A DNA stretch of 64,000 bases, from NCBI GenBank assembly GCA_041395865.1, contig JAWKZQ010000004.1, positions 1 to 64,000 on the forward strand, in the 5' to 3' direction. This DNA is from IMCC2047 sp041395865. Lineage in GTDB: Bacteria; Pseudomonadota; Gammaproteobacteria; Pseudomonadales; IMCC2047. This document shows, piece after piece, positions 44,802-53,476 of this stretch. The stretch's first letter is position 1. Each line of letters opens with the position of its first letter. The translations under genes were made by a program, and so were the position numbers. The notes beneath the pieces are model-generated. The model was not told the origin of the DNA. It saw nothing but the letters and a program-made list of their open reading frames with translations, and searched no databases.

Positions 44802-44932
44802 TTTGGATTGTCCATTTAGTACAGATTGAATAAAACGGCAGCCTCGCCGCAAAACCATTGAGGCTGCCGAAAAAGCAACGCAATTCTAGTGCAAAAAGCG
44901 TTTTAAATTAAGGGATTTAAGCGAATAAAACC

Positions 44933-46012
44933 CTATTTGGACAGTGCAGCGACTACCGCATCCCCCATCTGGGCCGTAGTAACCGTTTCTGCGGCATCAC
45001 CCTTGATATCCGCCGTACGATAACCCTGATTCAGAACATCGCCAACCGCCGTCTCGATCGCATCGGCCACATCGGCACGGTTGAAGCTGTAACGGTACAT
45101 CATGGCCACCGACAGGATAGTCGCCAGCGGGTTGGCAATCCCCTGCCCGGCAATATCCGGCGCAGAGCCATGGATCGGTTCATACATCCCTTTGTTATTA
45201 CGATCCAGTGACGCCGAAGGCAGCATGCCAATGGAACCCGTCAGCATTGCAGCCGTATCGGACAGAATATCGCCAAACATATTGCCGGTTACCAGCACGT
45301 CAAACTGCTTGGGTGCGCGCACCAGCTGCATTGAAGCGTTGTCCACGTACATATGACTTAACTCGACATCAGGGTACTCTTTTCTGACTTCTTCCATAAT
45401 TTCACGCCACAGGACGGTCACTTCCAGGACGTTAGCCTTATCGACGGAGCACACCCGCTTGCTGCGTTTTTGCGCCGCCTGGAAAGCCACATGCGCGATA
45501 CGGCGAATTTCACTTTCCGAATAAACGTAAGTGTTAAAACCCTCACGCTCGCCGTTCTCCAGGGTACGGATTCCGCGCGGCTGTCCGAAATAAATACCGC
45601 CCGTCAGTTCACGCACAATCAGAATATCCAGGCCAGAGACAATCTCGGGTTTCAGGGAAGTCGCCTCTGCCAGCTGCGGATACAGCATGGCTGGACGCAG
45701 GTTGGCAAACAGCTCCAAATTGGAACGAATGGCCAATAAGCCGCGCTCCGGCGTCAGGGCGCGGTCAACACCCTCCCATTTGGGGCCGCCAACAGCACCC
45801 AACAAAATCGCATCCGACGCTTGCGCCAGTTTCAATGTCTCATCGGGGAATGGCGAACCGGTTTCATCGTAGGCAGCACCACCGATCAAACCTTCCGTCA
45901 TTTCCATATCCAGGCCAAAGCGCGCTTTAACCACATTCAGCACCTTAATGGCTTCGTTGACAATCTCAGGGCCGATGCCATCACCCTTTAAAATAAGAAT
46001 CTTATCAGTCAT
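44933..46012 (-). CDS. leuB: 3-isopropylmalate dehydrogenase
   Basis: Oxidative decarboxylation step of leucine synthesis. The 359-residue protein of the isocitrate/isopropylmalate dehydrogenase family starts MTDKILILKGDGIGPEIVNEA. It has the substrate Arg block RSNLELFANLRPAM, IVRELTGGIYFGQPRGI (with the isopropylmalate-specific Tyr) and the NAD-binding GSAPDIAGQGIANPLATILS. It lies 25 bases after leuD in one operon with leuC. Confidence 0.96.
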   Translation of the reverse strand: MTDKILILKGDGIGPEIVNEAIKVLNVVKARFGLDMEMTEGLIGGAAYDETGSPFPDETLKLAQASDAILLGAVGGPKWEGVDRALTPERGLLAIRSNLELFANLRPAMLYPQLAEATSLKPEIVSGLDILIVRELTGGIYFGQPRGIRTLENGEREGFNTYVYSESEIRRIAHVAFQAAQKRSKRVCSVDKANVLEVTVLWREIMEEVRKEYPDVELSHMYVDNASMQLVRAPKQFDVLVTGNMFGDILSDTAAMLTGSIGMLPSASLDRNNKGMYEPIHGSAPDIAGQGIANPLATILSVAMMYRYSFNRADVADAIETAVGDVLNQGYRTADIKGDAAETVTTAQMGDAVVAALSK

Positions 46013-46037
46013 AGCTATGCTTCTTTTTAAATTTAAA

Positions 46038-46685
46038 TTAGCTTAATTCGGTGAACAGCCAGGGCGAGTTTTCACGGCGCTTTTCTTCAAACCCACGAAT
46101 CACATCCGCCTCCTGCAGGGTCAGGCCAATATCGTCCAGACCATTCAACAGACAATGTTTACGGAAAGGATCAATTTCAAAACCAAAGGCCTGGCCCGTC
46201 GGTGTAACCACCTGTTGGGCTTCCAGATCGACAGTCAGCTCATACCCCTCTTGCGCTTCAACCTCAGCGAAAAGCTGATCAACTATTTCTTGTTCTAAAA
46301 CAATAGGTAAAAGACCATTCTTAAAGCTATTGTTAAAGAAAATATCAGCAAAACTCGGGGCAATTACCGCACGAAAACCGTACTCGCTAATGGCCCAGGG
46401 TGCATGTTCACGGCTGGAGCCACACCCGAAGTTTTGTTGGGCCAGCAGCACGCTCGCGCCTTGATAGCGCGGAAAATTCAGCACAAACTCTTTATTTACG
46501 GGGCGCTGGCTACAATCCTGGCCGGGCTGCCCAACGTCCAGGTAACGCCATTCATCAAACAGGTTCGGACCGAAGCCGGTCCGCTTGATAGACTTCAAAA
46601 ACTGCTTGGGAATAATCATGTCGGTATCCACATTGGCGCGATTCAGGGGCGCCACGATACCGGTGTGCTTCTCAAACTTTTCCAT
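46038..46685 (-). CDS. leuD: 3-isopropylmalate dehydratase small subunit
   Basis: Small swivelling subunit of the leucine-pathway isomerase, 215 residues. Conserved blocks are PLNRANVDTDMIIPKQFLK, the FGCGSSREHAPWA loop that carries substrate-binding Ser/Arg, and SFADIFFNNSFKNGLLPI. It partners LeuC, encoded 64 bases upstream. Confidence 0.96.
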   Translation of the reverse strand: MEKFEKHTGIVAPLNRANVDTDMIIPKQFLKSIKRTGFGPNLFDEWRYLDVGQPGQDCSQRPVNKEFVLNFPRYQGASVLLAQQNFGCGSSREHAPWAISEYGFRAVIAPSFADIFFNNSFKNGLLPIVLEQEIVDQLFAEVEAQEGYELTVDLEAQQVVTPTGQAFGFEIDPFRKHCLLNGLDDIGLTLQEADVIRGFEEKRRENSPWLFTELS

Positions 46686-46749
46686 AACTTTTCTCTATCT
46701 CTTCTTTGCTTGCCCTACCTACAGGGGTGAGGGCAAATAGAAATTCGTT

Positions 46750-48165
46750 TTACAGGATATCACGCACATCCACGAAATGGCCTTCAACCGCTGCCGCCGC
46801 AGCCATTGCCGGGCTCACCAGATGCGTACGACCACCAAAGCCCTGACGGCCTTCAAAATTACGGTTTGACGTAGATGCACAATGCTCACCCGGCTCAAGT
46901 TTGTCCGGATTCATCGCCAGACACATTGAACAACCCGGGTCGCGCCATTCAAATCCCGCCTCGATAAAGATTTTATCCAGGCCTTCTGCTTCGGCCTGTT
47001 CTTTCACCAGACCGGAACCCGGAACAACCATGGCCTGTTTAACGTTATCCGCCACCTTGCGGCCTTTTGCCACTTCGGCCGCCATGCGCAAGTCTTCAAT
47101 ACGAGAATTGGTACAGGATCCGATAAAGACCTTGTCCACTTTGATGTCAGTGATCGGCATGCCCGGCTGTAGATCCATGTATTTCAGTGCACGCTCGTAG
47201 CCTTCACGCTTAACAGCATCGGCCTGCTCGGCTGGGACAGGTACACTTTCATCAATCGCTGCAACCATTTCAGGCGACGTGCCCCAGCTCACCTGTGGCT
47301 TGATCTCTTCGCCCTGTAATGTAACAACCGTGTCAAATTCAGCATCACCATCGCTGATTAACTGTTTCCAGGATTCAACCGCACGGTCCCACATTTCGCC
47401 GGTTGGCGCGTAGGGACGGCCTTTGAAGTATTCGATGGTGGTATCGTCCACAGCAACCATACCAGCACGAGCACCCGCTTCGATCGCCATATTGCAGACC
47501 GTCATTCGGCCTTCCATGCTCATATCGCGCATGACCTGACCACCAAATTCAATCGCGAAACCTGTACCACCTGCTGTACCGATCTTGCCGATAATGGCCA
47601 GCACAACATCCTTGGCGCTCACACCCTTGCCCAATTTGCCATCAATGCGAACCAGCATGTTTTTCATTTTCTTCTGGATCAAACACTGGGTTGCCAGCAC
47701 GTGCTCAACCTCGGAAGTACCGATACCGTGCGCCAGACAGGCAAAGGCACCGTGAGTCGATGTATGCGAATCCCCGCATACCACAGTCATACCCGGCAGA
47801 GTTGCACCCTGCTCTGGCCCAATCACGTGAACGATGCCCTGACGCACGTCCTGCATCTTGAACTCAACAATGCCGAATTCATCGCAGTTCTCATCCAGTG
47901 TGGTCACCTGGATTTTGGACACCTGGTCTTCGATACCTGCAACGCCTTTATCACGACCAGTCGTCGGTACGTTGTGATCTACGGTCGCCAGGTTGGCATT
48001 CAGGCGCCAGGGTTTACGGTTTGCAAGACGCAGGCCTTCGAAAGCCTGCGGGGATGTCACTTCATGCAGCAACTGACGGTCGATATAAATCAATGCCGTA
48101 CCATCATCACGGGTTTTCACCAGATGATCCTGCCACAGTTTGTCGTACAAGGTCTGACCTGCCAT
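46750..48165 (-). CDS. leuC: 3-isopropylmalate dehydratase large subunit
   Basis: Aconitase-family [4Fe-4S] subunit that isomerises 2- to 3-isopropylmalate. The ATG at 48165 (MAGQTLYDKLWQDHLV) has a strong GGAGGG site; a TTG four codons upstream lies in that site. The 471-residue chain has cluster Cys in IGSCTNSRIEDL (near 347) and DPGCSMCLAMNPD (near 407 and 410). It is the first gene of leuCDB, divergent from a LysR regulator. Confidence 0.96.
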   Translation of the reverse strand: MAGQTLYDKLWQDHLVKTRDDGTALIYIDRQLLHEVTSPQAFEGLRLANRKPWRLNANLATVDHNVPTTGRDKGVAGIEDQVSKIQVTTLDENCDEFGIVEFKMQDVRQGIVHVIGPEQGATLPGMTVVCGDSHTSTHGAFACLAHGIGTSEVEHVLATQCLIQKKMKNMLVRIDGKLGKGVSAKDVVLAIIGKIGTAGGTGFAIEFGGQVMRDMSMEGRMTVCNMAIEAGARAGMVAVDDTTIEYFKGRPYAPTGEMWDRAVESWKQLISDGDAEFDTVVTLQGEEIKPQVSWGTSPEMVAAIDESVPVPAEQADAVKREGYERALKYMDLQPGMPITDIKVDKVFIGSCTNSRIEDLRMAAEVAKGRKVADNVKQAMVVPGSGLVKEQAEAEGLDKIFIEAGFEWRDPGCSMCLAMNPDKLEPGEHCASTSNRNFEGRQGFGGRTHLVSPAMAAAAAVEGHFVDVRDIL

Positions 48166-48310
48166 GGTACCCTCCAAATAGGCTGGTTACTTAATAAGCT
48201 TGTTCAATTCCTGGCCGCCGCCTTCGGTGATAAAGCGGAACCCATTTCTAATTGACGGCATCTTACGCCCGCCCATAAAATAAAACAAATTCATATTTTT
48301 CATGCTTTTG

Positions 48311-48325
48311 ATTCCCAAAAGGAAT
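48311..48325 (+). promoter_or_regulatory. Possible LysR-type operator between leuC and its divergent regulator
   Basis: ATTCC-CAAAA-GGAAT is a perfect 5-bp inverted repeat with the T-N11-A pattern used by LysR-type regulators. It lies 22 bases before the regulator's ATG. Function is inferred. Confidence 0.5.
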
Positions 48326-48346
48326 ACTTAAAGGAAAGAGCCCAAC

Positions 48347-49216
48347 ATGGATATCAACAACCTCAACGCCTTTATTCAGGTGGCGGAAGCCGGCTCCTTT
48401 TCCGAAGCAGCAAACCGCTTGCACATTACCCAACCTGCGGTTAGCAAAAGGATTTCGGCCCTGGAGGAGCAACTGGGCACGCGCCTGATTGACCGTATCG
48501 GCCGCAAAGTGGAATTGACACCGGCAGGCGCCACCCTGCTGCCGCGAGCCAAATCAATCATCAGGGACCTCGAAGACATGCGGCGCTGCCTCGACAATCT
48601 CTCGGGGGATGTCACCGGCCGCCTGAATCTGGCGATCAGCCACCACCTGGGATTGCACCGGCTCCCGCCAATCCTGCAAGCGTTTACCCAGCGTTACCCC
48701 AAAGTCACCTTGGACATCCAGTTCCTGGATTCGGAGGTCGCCTATGAAGCCGTTGCCCAGGGCGAAATTGAGCTGGCCGTCATCACCCTCACCGAACAGG
48801 TATCCGAAAAAATCCATGTTCAGACTATCTGGCGGGATCCCTTGGCGTTTGTGGCATCCACCAACCACCCCCTGGCTCAGGAACACAAGGTCACGTTGGA
48901 CACGCTCTCTCAGCACGGCGCAATCCTGCCCGAGCTCAACACCTTCACCGGTACGATCACCAAGCGGCTGTTTAACGAGCAAAAATTGCCGCTTAACACC
49001 ACCATGACCACCAACTATCTGGAAACCATACGCATGATGGTCAGCCTGGGGCTGGGCTGGAGCGTGTTGCCCTTAACATTGATGAATGAGCAACTCTGCG
49101 AGCTCAAGGTGGGAAATATCAGACTGGAAAGACAGCTGGGCGCGATTCATCATACCGAACGCACCCTTTCAAACGCGGCCCTGGCCATGTTGGCGTTGCT
49201 CAAGCAGGCATCTTAG
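48347..49216 (+). CDS. LysR-family transcriptional regulator, divergent from leuC
   Basis: A 289-residue LysR-type regulator with the N-terminal winged helix (MDINNLNAFIQVAEAGSFSEAANRLHITQPAVSKRI, about 1-60) and a full effector-binding domain. A LysR gene sits at the same place upstream of leuC in Pseudomonas, so control of leuCDB and itself is likely. The effector (perhaps an isopropylmalate, by analogy with other leuC regulators) is speculation. Confidence 0.9.
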   Translation: MDINNLNAFIQVAEAGSFSEAANRLHITQPAVSKRISALEEQLGTRLIDRIGRKVELTPAGATLLPRAKSIIRDLEDMRRCLDNLSGDVTGRLNLAISHHLGLHRLPPILQAFTQRYPKVTLDIQFLDSEVAYEAVAQGEIELAVITLTEQVSEKIHVQTIWRDPLAFVASTNHPLAQEHKVTLDTLSQHGAILPELNTFTGTITKRLFNEQKLPLNTTMTTNYLETIRMMVSLGLGWSVLPLTLMNEQLCELKVGNIRLERQLGAIHHTERTLSNAALAMLALLKQAS

Positions 49217-49251
49217 AACAATCGCGGCATTTGTTGCCCTCAGGGCACCTC

Positions 49252-50064
49252 TTACTTGGGCGGCCACCAGGGTTGCTGATCAGGAAAGTCGCCCAGGCGG
49301 AAGGCTTCCATACGCTGCCGTGCCGTTTCACTGCCCAAATAGTCGAGCAGGTGCAGCGCTTCACGTTCTGCAGGCGAACCTTTAACCGCCCAACCACTCA
49401 GGTTCTCAAGCAGTGAAGGATGCCCCAGGACAACCGGCGACAGCTCTGGCAATGGCTTTCGCGCATAGGGGTACAGGGACCACAAGGTGTACGCCTGCTC
49501 TCTGGATGCCACCTGCAGAAAATCCTCATTGCCAGGCTCAATCAGGCAGGGAGCCTTCATATCCGCGGCCTTAAGCCACGCTTGCTGTATCACCTGCATT
49601 CGATGATGGCGATTTACCACAAAACAGTACCCACTGCGTTGTATTTTTTTAAACGCACTAAGCGGGTCCGTTTCCTGTGCAATACCGGCTGGATCATTCC
49701 TTGGTCCCAAAAAGGCCATTGGATTAGCGAACAACACCCTCTGCGGATGCAAAACACCCTGCTTTTCTAATTTTTGCAGGGCCTTAACCTTACTATGCGT
49801 AATGGCCAGATCGATCCGCCCCTCCGAAACCGCTTTAGCCACCTCGCTGTGGTGTCCCTGGCTAAAGGTCACCTCTACATCCGTTGCAGCCAAATAAGGT
49901 TCCAGCAAATACGCCAGAAAGCCCTCCTGCTGCACAATAACCACACTCATGATGCGCAGCTTTTTAGGGGCGATATCTTGCTCAGAGGTGCTTTGAGCCG
50001 CCGCGGACGCAGCCACCGAGTATGCAAAAAACACGGCCAGCACCAAGGCTTTGATTCGATTCAT
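49252..50064 (-). CDS. Periplasmic substrate-binding protein, tungstate/molybdate-like PBP fold
   Basis: The ATG at 50064 (MNRIKALVLAVFFAYSVAAS) begins a signal peptide of about 24 residues; a GTG four codons upstream overlaps the previous stop. The 270-residue protein resembles TupA/PstS-like binding proteins: FLAYLLEPYLAATDVEVTF near the start, EGRIDLAITHSKVKALQKLE, and FANPMAFLGPRNDPAGI. Ligand identity is not proven; an oxyanion or metal complex is inferred. It is the last gene of a four-gene cassette and has no ABC permease or ATPase next to it. The gene after it (LysR) is convergent. Confidence 0.75.
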   Translation of the reverse strand: MNRIKALVLAVFFAYSVAASAAAQSTSEQDIAPKKLRIMSVVIVQQEGFLAYLLEPYLAATDVEVTFSQGHHSEVAKAVSEGRIDLAITHSKVKALQKLEKQGVLHPQRVLFANPMAFLGPRNDPAGIAQETDPLSAFKKIQRSGYCFVVNRHHRMQVIQQAWLKAADMKAPCLIEPGNEDFLQVASREQAYTLWSLYPYARKPLPELSPVVLGHPSLLENLSGWAVKGSPAEREALHLLDYLGSETARQRMEAFRLGDFPDQQPWWPPK

Positions 50065-50075
50065 GATAAAAACCA

Positions 50076-50672
50076 CTAGCTTGACTCAGAAGCGGGCTTC
50101 AAGGCTGGCAACCCGCGGGCCATGGCTATTCCGCAAAGCCCGCCGATGGTGCCAAAAACAAAATGCGTCAACAACGGGAACAGGTAACCGTGCTTTGCAA
50201 AACTCCCCACATGCCAGTCAAACAATGAAACCAGCGGAATCAGCAAAGCAGGCTTGACCATGTAAATCAAGCCGCCCAGCAGGACACCCTTGAAAGCCAG
50301 CGGCAGGTTTCTGGGCGTGACTCGATACAACAGGTCCAACAAAATGCCATTGAGCAGGTAAAAGATCACGGCCTTCAGTGACAACACCGTTGCAAACAGT
50401 GCATTTTGCCCAAGGCTGGCTGCAACCGCACCCGCAGCAACAAAGGTTGCAGCCCAACGGTGCTGGGACTGAAAACGCCCCAACAGCAGCAGCGCCATCC
50501 ACTCGAGCCCATGATGCCCGGGAAGATTCAAACCCAGGCGCAGGTGCTGATGCAGCAGAGCCCCTATCACGCCCAGCGTTACCAGCACCAATAACGTCAG
50601 GGAATTATCCTGCTCAAGGACGTATTGACTTAATGGCCTGTTTTTCCAGGACCTTGTAACCATTTTGCTCAT
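50076..50672 (-). CDS. Six-helix membrane protein of unknown function in the TonB-receptor cassette
   Basis: I do not recognise this family with certainty. The 198-residue protein has a basic N-terminus and about six membrane helices (near 25-45, 50-65, 73-88, 92-112, 123-150 and 165-190), with a conserved-looking motif GLNLPGHHGLEWMALLLLGR between helices 1 and 2. Size and topology resemble substrate-capture (S) components of ECF transporters, which is only a suggestion. The ATG at 50672 has a GGAG site and lies 59 bases inside the end of the upstream gene; the next gene's frame begins at its stop. Confidence 0.7.
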   Translation of the reverse strand: MSKMVTRSWKNRPLSQYVLEQDNSLTLLVLVTLGVIGALLHQHLRLGLNLPGHHGLEWMALLLLGRFQSQHRWAATFVAAGAVAASLGQNALFATVLSLKAVIFYLLNGILLDLLYRVTPRNLPLAFKGVLLGGLIYMVKPALLIPLVSLFDWHVGSFAKHGYLFPLLTHFVFGTIGGLCGIAMARGLPALKPASESS

Positions 50673-51366
50673 TGCTTTTCTCCACTAACAGGACTGCCTG
50701 TTGGTTCATTCTTACGGTTCTCGGCCAACTGCCAATCTGCACGAAAACCTCAGCGCCACAAATTGCGTTTCCGTCTCTTAACGCCACCCGATCAACGCCG
50801 CGGCACTGCAAAAGCGTTTCAAGGGAAACCCTTGTATCTGTCAGAGCCCGTAGTTCCCTGGGCCAGAGATAACGTCCGTCGTCGCCAAAAACATGCAAAC
50901 CCACGGCTGACAGCGCACCGATAATGCCCTGGAAATCCCCGGTCAGCCCCTCCAGGGCAATTCCGTAGGCGGCGGCTGTCGCCCTTGCCTCACTTTGATA
51001 CAGGAGTTCCACTTTGGCCCGCTGACCGAAAGCCGTCACCTGGGCCGCCTGCTCAGCATCGGCCATGCATAGACCCACATCGGAGCCCGGTGCAGCGATC
51101 TCAAGCAGGAATCGGCGACAGCAGTCCAGTACCGCTGAGGGCTCAACGCCCGCCTTCGGCAATACCGCCAGACAGGCCGAGCTGTTATGAGAGGTATAAG
51201 GGACCCGGTCATCGACCAGCAGCTGATGCCGAGTAACCGCCAGTCCCTCGACCAGCTTCTCGGTCTCCAGCAACTCAATTAACTGACGCGCCCTGTAACC
51301 CGTTCCGCGGGTTTCCAGGTTGTCCGTATCATCGATTCCTATGTAGAGTTTTTTGGGGTGTGCCAT
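50614..51366 (-). CDS. Stand-alone TiaS N-terminal-like (TCKD-like) domain protein
   Basis: The ATG at 51366 (MAHPKKLYIGIDDTDN) is 16 bases after the receptor stop. The 250-residue protein begins LYIGIDDTDNLETRGTG and continues with RHQLLVDDRVPYTSHNSSA, matching in order the GIDDTDS and PTIPYKTRGNGA motifs of the kinase-like N-terminal domain of archaeal TiaS, which activates C34 of tRNA-Ile2 with ATP and agmatine. The rest of TiaS (OB-fold and zinc ribbon) is absent. Bacteria use TilS for tRNA-Ile2, so a tRNA role is unlikely; an ATP-dependent small-molecule role is inferred from the neighbours. Confidence 0.75.
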   Translation of the reverse strand: MAHPKKLYIGIDDTDNLETRGTGYRARQLIELLETEKLVEGLAVTRHQLLVDDRVPYTSHNSSACLAVLPKAGVEPSAVLDCCRRFLLEIAAPGSDVGLCMADAEQAAQVTAFGQRAKVELLYQSEARATAAAYGIALEGLTGDFQGIIGALSAVGLHVFGDDGRYLWPRELRALTDTRVSLETLLQCRGVDRVALRDGNAICGAEVFVQIGSWPRTVRMNQQAVLLVEKSNEQNGYKVLEKQAIKSIRP

Positions 51367-51382
51367 CGTTTCACTTCGCCAC

Positions 51383-53422
51383 TCAGGAGCCAAAGGCTAA
51401 TTCACCGCCAATGACGAACCAGCGTCCTGGTGCCGGGAAACCGCCACTGTCGGCATAATCCTCGTCCATCAGGTTATGAATACGGCTATAGAGCGTCCAT
51501 TGACCGAGCTGCTTCTCTATTTTCAAATCAACCACATCATAATCGCCGGTTTCCTGTGACGTCACCGGGGTTGCACGCGACAACTCCAGGTTGTTTTCAA
51601 CATGTAACCAGGACGTATAAAGACTCACTCCGCCAGGCAGGTGGTAGCCCAGTTCCAGGGTGAATCGGTGTTCAGGACGATTTTGTAAATCATTGTTGCT
51701 GACGCCCGGCGAACGGTTTTCGGCATCCAGGTAGGTATAACCGCCGCGTAACGTCAGCTGATCCATCGGCGAATATTCGGTACTGACCTCAACACCTTTG
51801 AAACGGCTTTTGTCGGTATTCTGGGCGACGCTATTCACAGTCTCGATATAATCCTCCGCATCGATACGGAACAGGGTAACACCCAGCTCAACAGGAACAT
51901 TCGTGAAGTTATGCTCCACGCCCATTTCATAATGGTAAGTCACCTCCGGCTCCAGTGTTGGATTGGCTCGACCGGGTTCAAACAGGTCACGCAGGGTCGG
52001 GAAACGAATTTTACGCGCATGCGACGCTTTCAATCGCGTCGCATCGGAAAGATCATAAAAAGCACCAAGCCGGTAAGTGCCATCCTTCTCCGTTTTTCCG
52101 GTGGAGCGGTCCTGTTTGGCATAGCCGGCTCCGGCGACAACACCCAGTTTGTCGGTAACCTGAAACTCCTGTTCGTAGGCCATGAAACAGACGTCGGCAT
52201 GCTCGTCGATATCAATGACATTGGTGACGGTACCGCCACCGCCACCGCCACCGCCACCGCCACCGGCATTTTCTATTTCAAACCCTCTGGATTCCCAGGA
52301 TTCGCGGCGGCAGTCGGTAGCCAAGGTAGCCAAATTACCCGCAGAAAACTCGTAGGCAACTTGCAGGTTCGCACCATAGATATCGGCACGATTATCTGCT
52401 CGGAGTGCCCTCCTTGCTACTTGCGTATTAAAGTTGGCGTCATCGTAATTATTCGTCAATTCATCCAGGCGGTTGAAATACAACGAGGGTTTCACGGTCA
52501 GCGCGTTATTGTAGCGGTGGCTGGCTGACAGGTTGATCGAATAGGCTTCATAGTCATCTACCCGCTCAAATTTTGGGGTTCGCGCAAAATCATCTCTATC
52601 GCCACCCGTAGAGTCTCGCGTTTCCGGTGGTTTACCGTACTCGCCTTCACGGTAACTCGCACTGATCCCCATCTCTGTTTGCAATGTGGGTGTCCAGATC
52701 AGGTTGCCTGAAATACTGCGATCTTCCCGGTCACTGTTCAGGCGATCACCGGTATCCTGAAAATTATCGACACTGCCTGTCACAGGCACCGGGTCATAAT
52801 CATTGGAAAGCTCAAAATGGTCACGCTCATAGCTGGACAGATTAAGAAAACCCCGCCAGTTTTTACCGCTATTGCCGACGCTGAGCTGACCAAACCGGCG
52901 TCCCTCCTCACCGGCCTCGGCCCTGATGCGCCCCTGCAGTCCGGCACTGCCGGTTTTGGAGATAATATTAATAACACCTGCGTTGCCGCCGTCACCATAA
53001 AGCACCGAAGCGCCACCGCGCGTTACCTTAATGCGCTCAATGCTGCCCACATCGATAGTAGAGGGATCAAACTGCCCATCGATATTCGAATTAATGGGAA
53101 CGCCATCAAGCAGAAGCAGCACCTGCCGAGTCCGCAAGCCGCGTATATCGATCCGGGCCGCCCCATCGCCGCCGGTTCGTGCGTTTAAGCCTGGCAGCAA
53201 ATCAAGGGCTTCATTAAGATTACGCGCGCCGGACTCATTAATATCGGCCGCTGTCACCACATCCATTGTTGAAACCGCTTCCGTGGTTCGCTCAACGCCT
53301 TTTGTGATAATAATCTCACCCAGGCCATAACTGCCTTCGCCTGCAATGGCGCTACTGGTGATAACGGACGAAAGTAAGAGCAAGGTACTTTTATTGAGAG
53401 TGGTCAAAGAGGGTTCTCCCAT
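51383..53422 (-). CDS. TonB-dependent outer-membrane receptor with poly-glycine loop
   Basis: The 679-residue protein has a signal peptide (STLLLLSSVITSSAIA), a plug domain (about 40-155: TTEAVSTMDVVTAADINESG, GLRTRQVLLLLDGVPIN, IDVGSIERIKVTRGGASVLY) and a 22-strand-type barrel, closest in size and plug sequence to BtuB/CirA-like receptors. The ATG at 53422 lacks a ribosome-binding site; a TTG five codons in, with GGGAG before it, may be the true start. A run of 11 Gly lies in a loop flanked by two Cys. The chain ends AFGS instead of a terminal aromatic. Ligand unknown; downstream genes suggest a metal or oxyanion complex. Confidence 0.88.
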   Translation of the reverse strand: MGEPSLTTLNKSTLLLLSSVITSSAIAGEGSYGLGEIIITKGVERTTEAVSTMDVVTAADINESGARNLNEALDLLPGLNARTGGDGAARIDIRGLRTRQVLLLLDGVPINSNIDGQFDPSTIDVGSIERIKVTRGGASVLYGDGGNAGVINIISKTGSAGLQGRIRAEAGEEGRRFGQLSVGNSGKNWRGFLNLSSYERDHFELSNDYDPVPVTGSVDNFQDTGDRLNSDREDRSISGNLIWTPTLQTEMGISASYREGEYGKPPETRDSTGGDRDDFARTPKFERVDDYEAYSINLSASHRYNNALTVKPSLYFNRLDELTNNYDDANFNTQVARRALRADNRADIYGANLQVAYEFSAGNLATLATDCRRESWESRGFEIENAGGGGGGGGGGGTVTNVIDIDEHADVCFMAYEQEFQVTDKLGVVAGAGYAKQDRSTGKTEKDGTYRLGAFYDLSDATRLKASHARKIRFPTLRDLFEPGRANPTLEPEVTYHYEMGVEHNFTNVPVELGVTLFRIDAEDYIETVNSVAQNTDKSRFKGVEVSTEYSPMDQLTLRGGYTYLDAENRSPGVSNNDLQNRPEHRFTLELGYHLPGGVSLYTSWLHVENNLELSRATPVTSQETGDYDVVDLKIEKQLGQWTLYSRIHNLMDEDYADSGGFPAPGRWFVIGGELAFGS
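52232..52264. repeat. Hexanucleotide tandem repeat encoding eleven glycines
   Basis: On the minus strand the unit GGTGGC occurs five times followed by GGT, 33 bases without interruption. It lies inside the TonB-receptor gene. Because the unit is six bases, copy-number change keeps the frame and changes loop length by two Gly per unit. Confidence 0.95.
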
Positions 53423-53476
53423 ACTGGTGCATCAAATAAATTTTTGCCGCACCATAAAGGAAGAGTAACTCCCCCC

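Noticed and set aside
48166..48346. Leucine attenuator leader peptide before leuC
   Set aside because: No short frame rich in Leu codons and no overlapping hairpins were seen.
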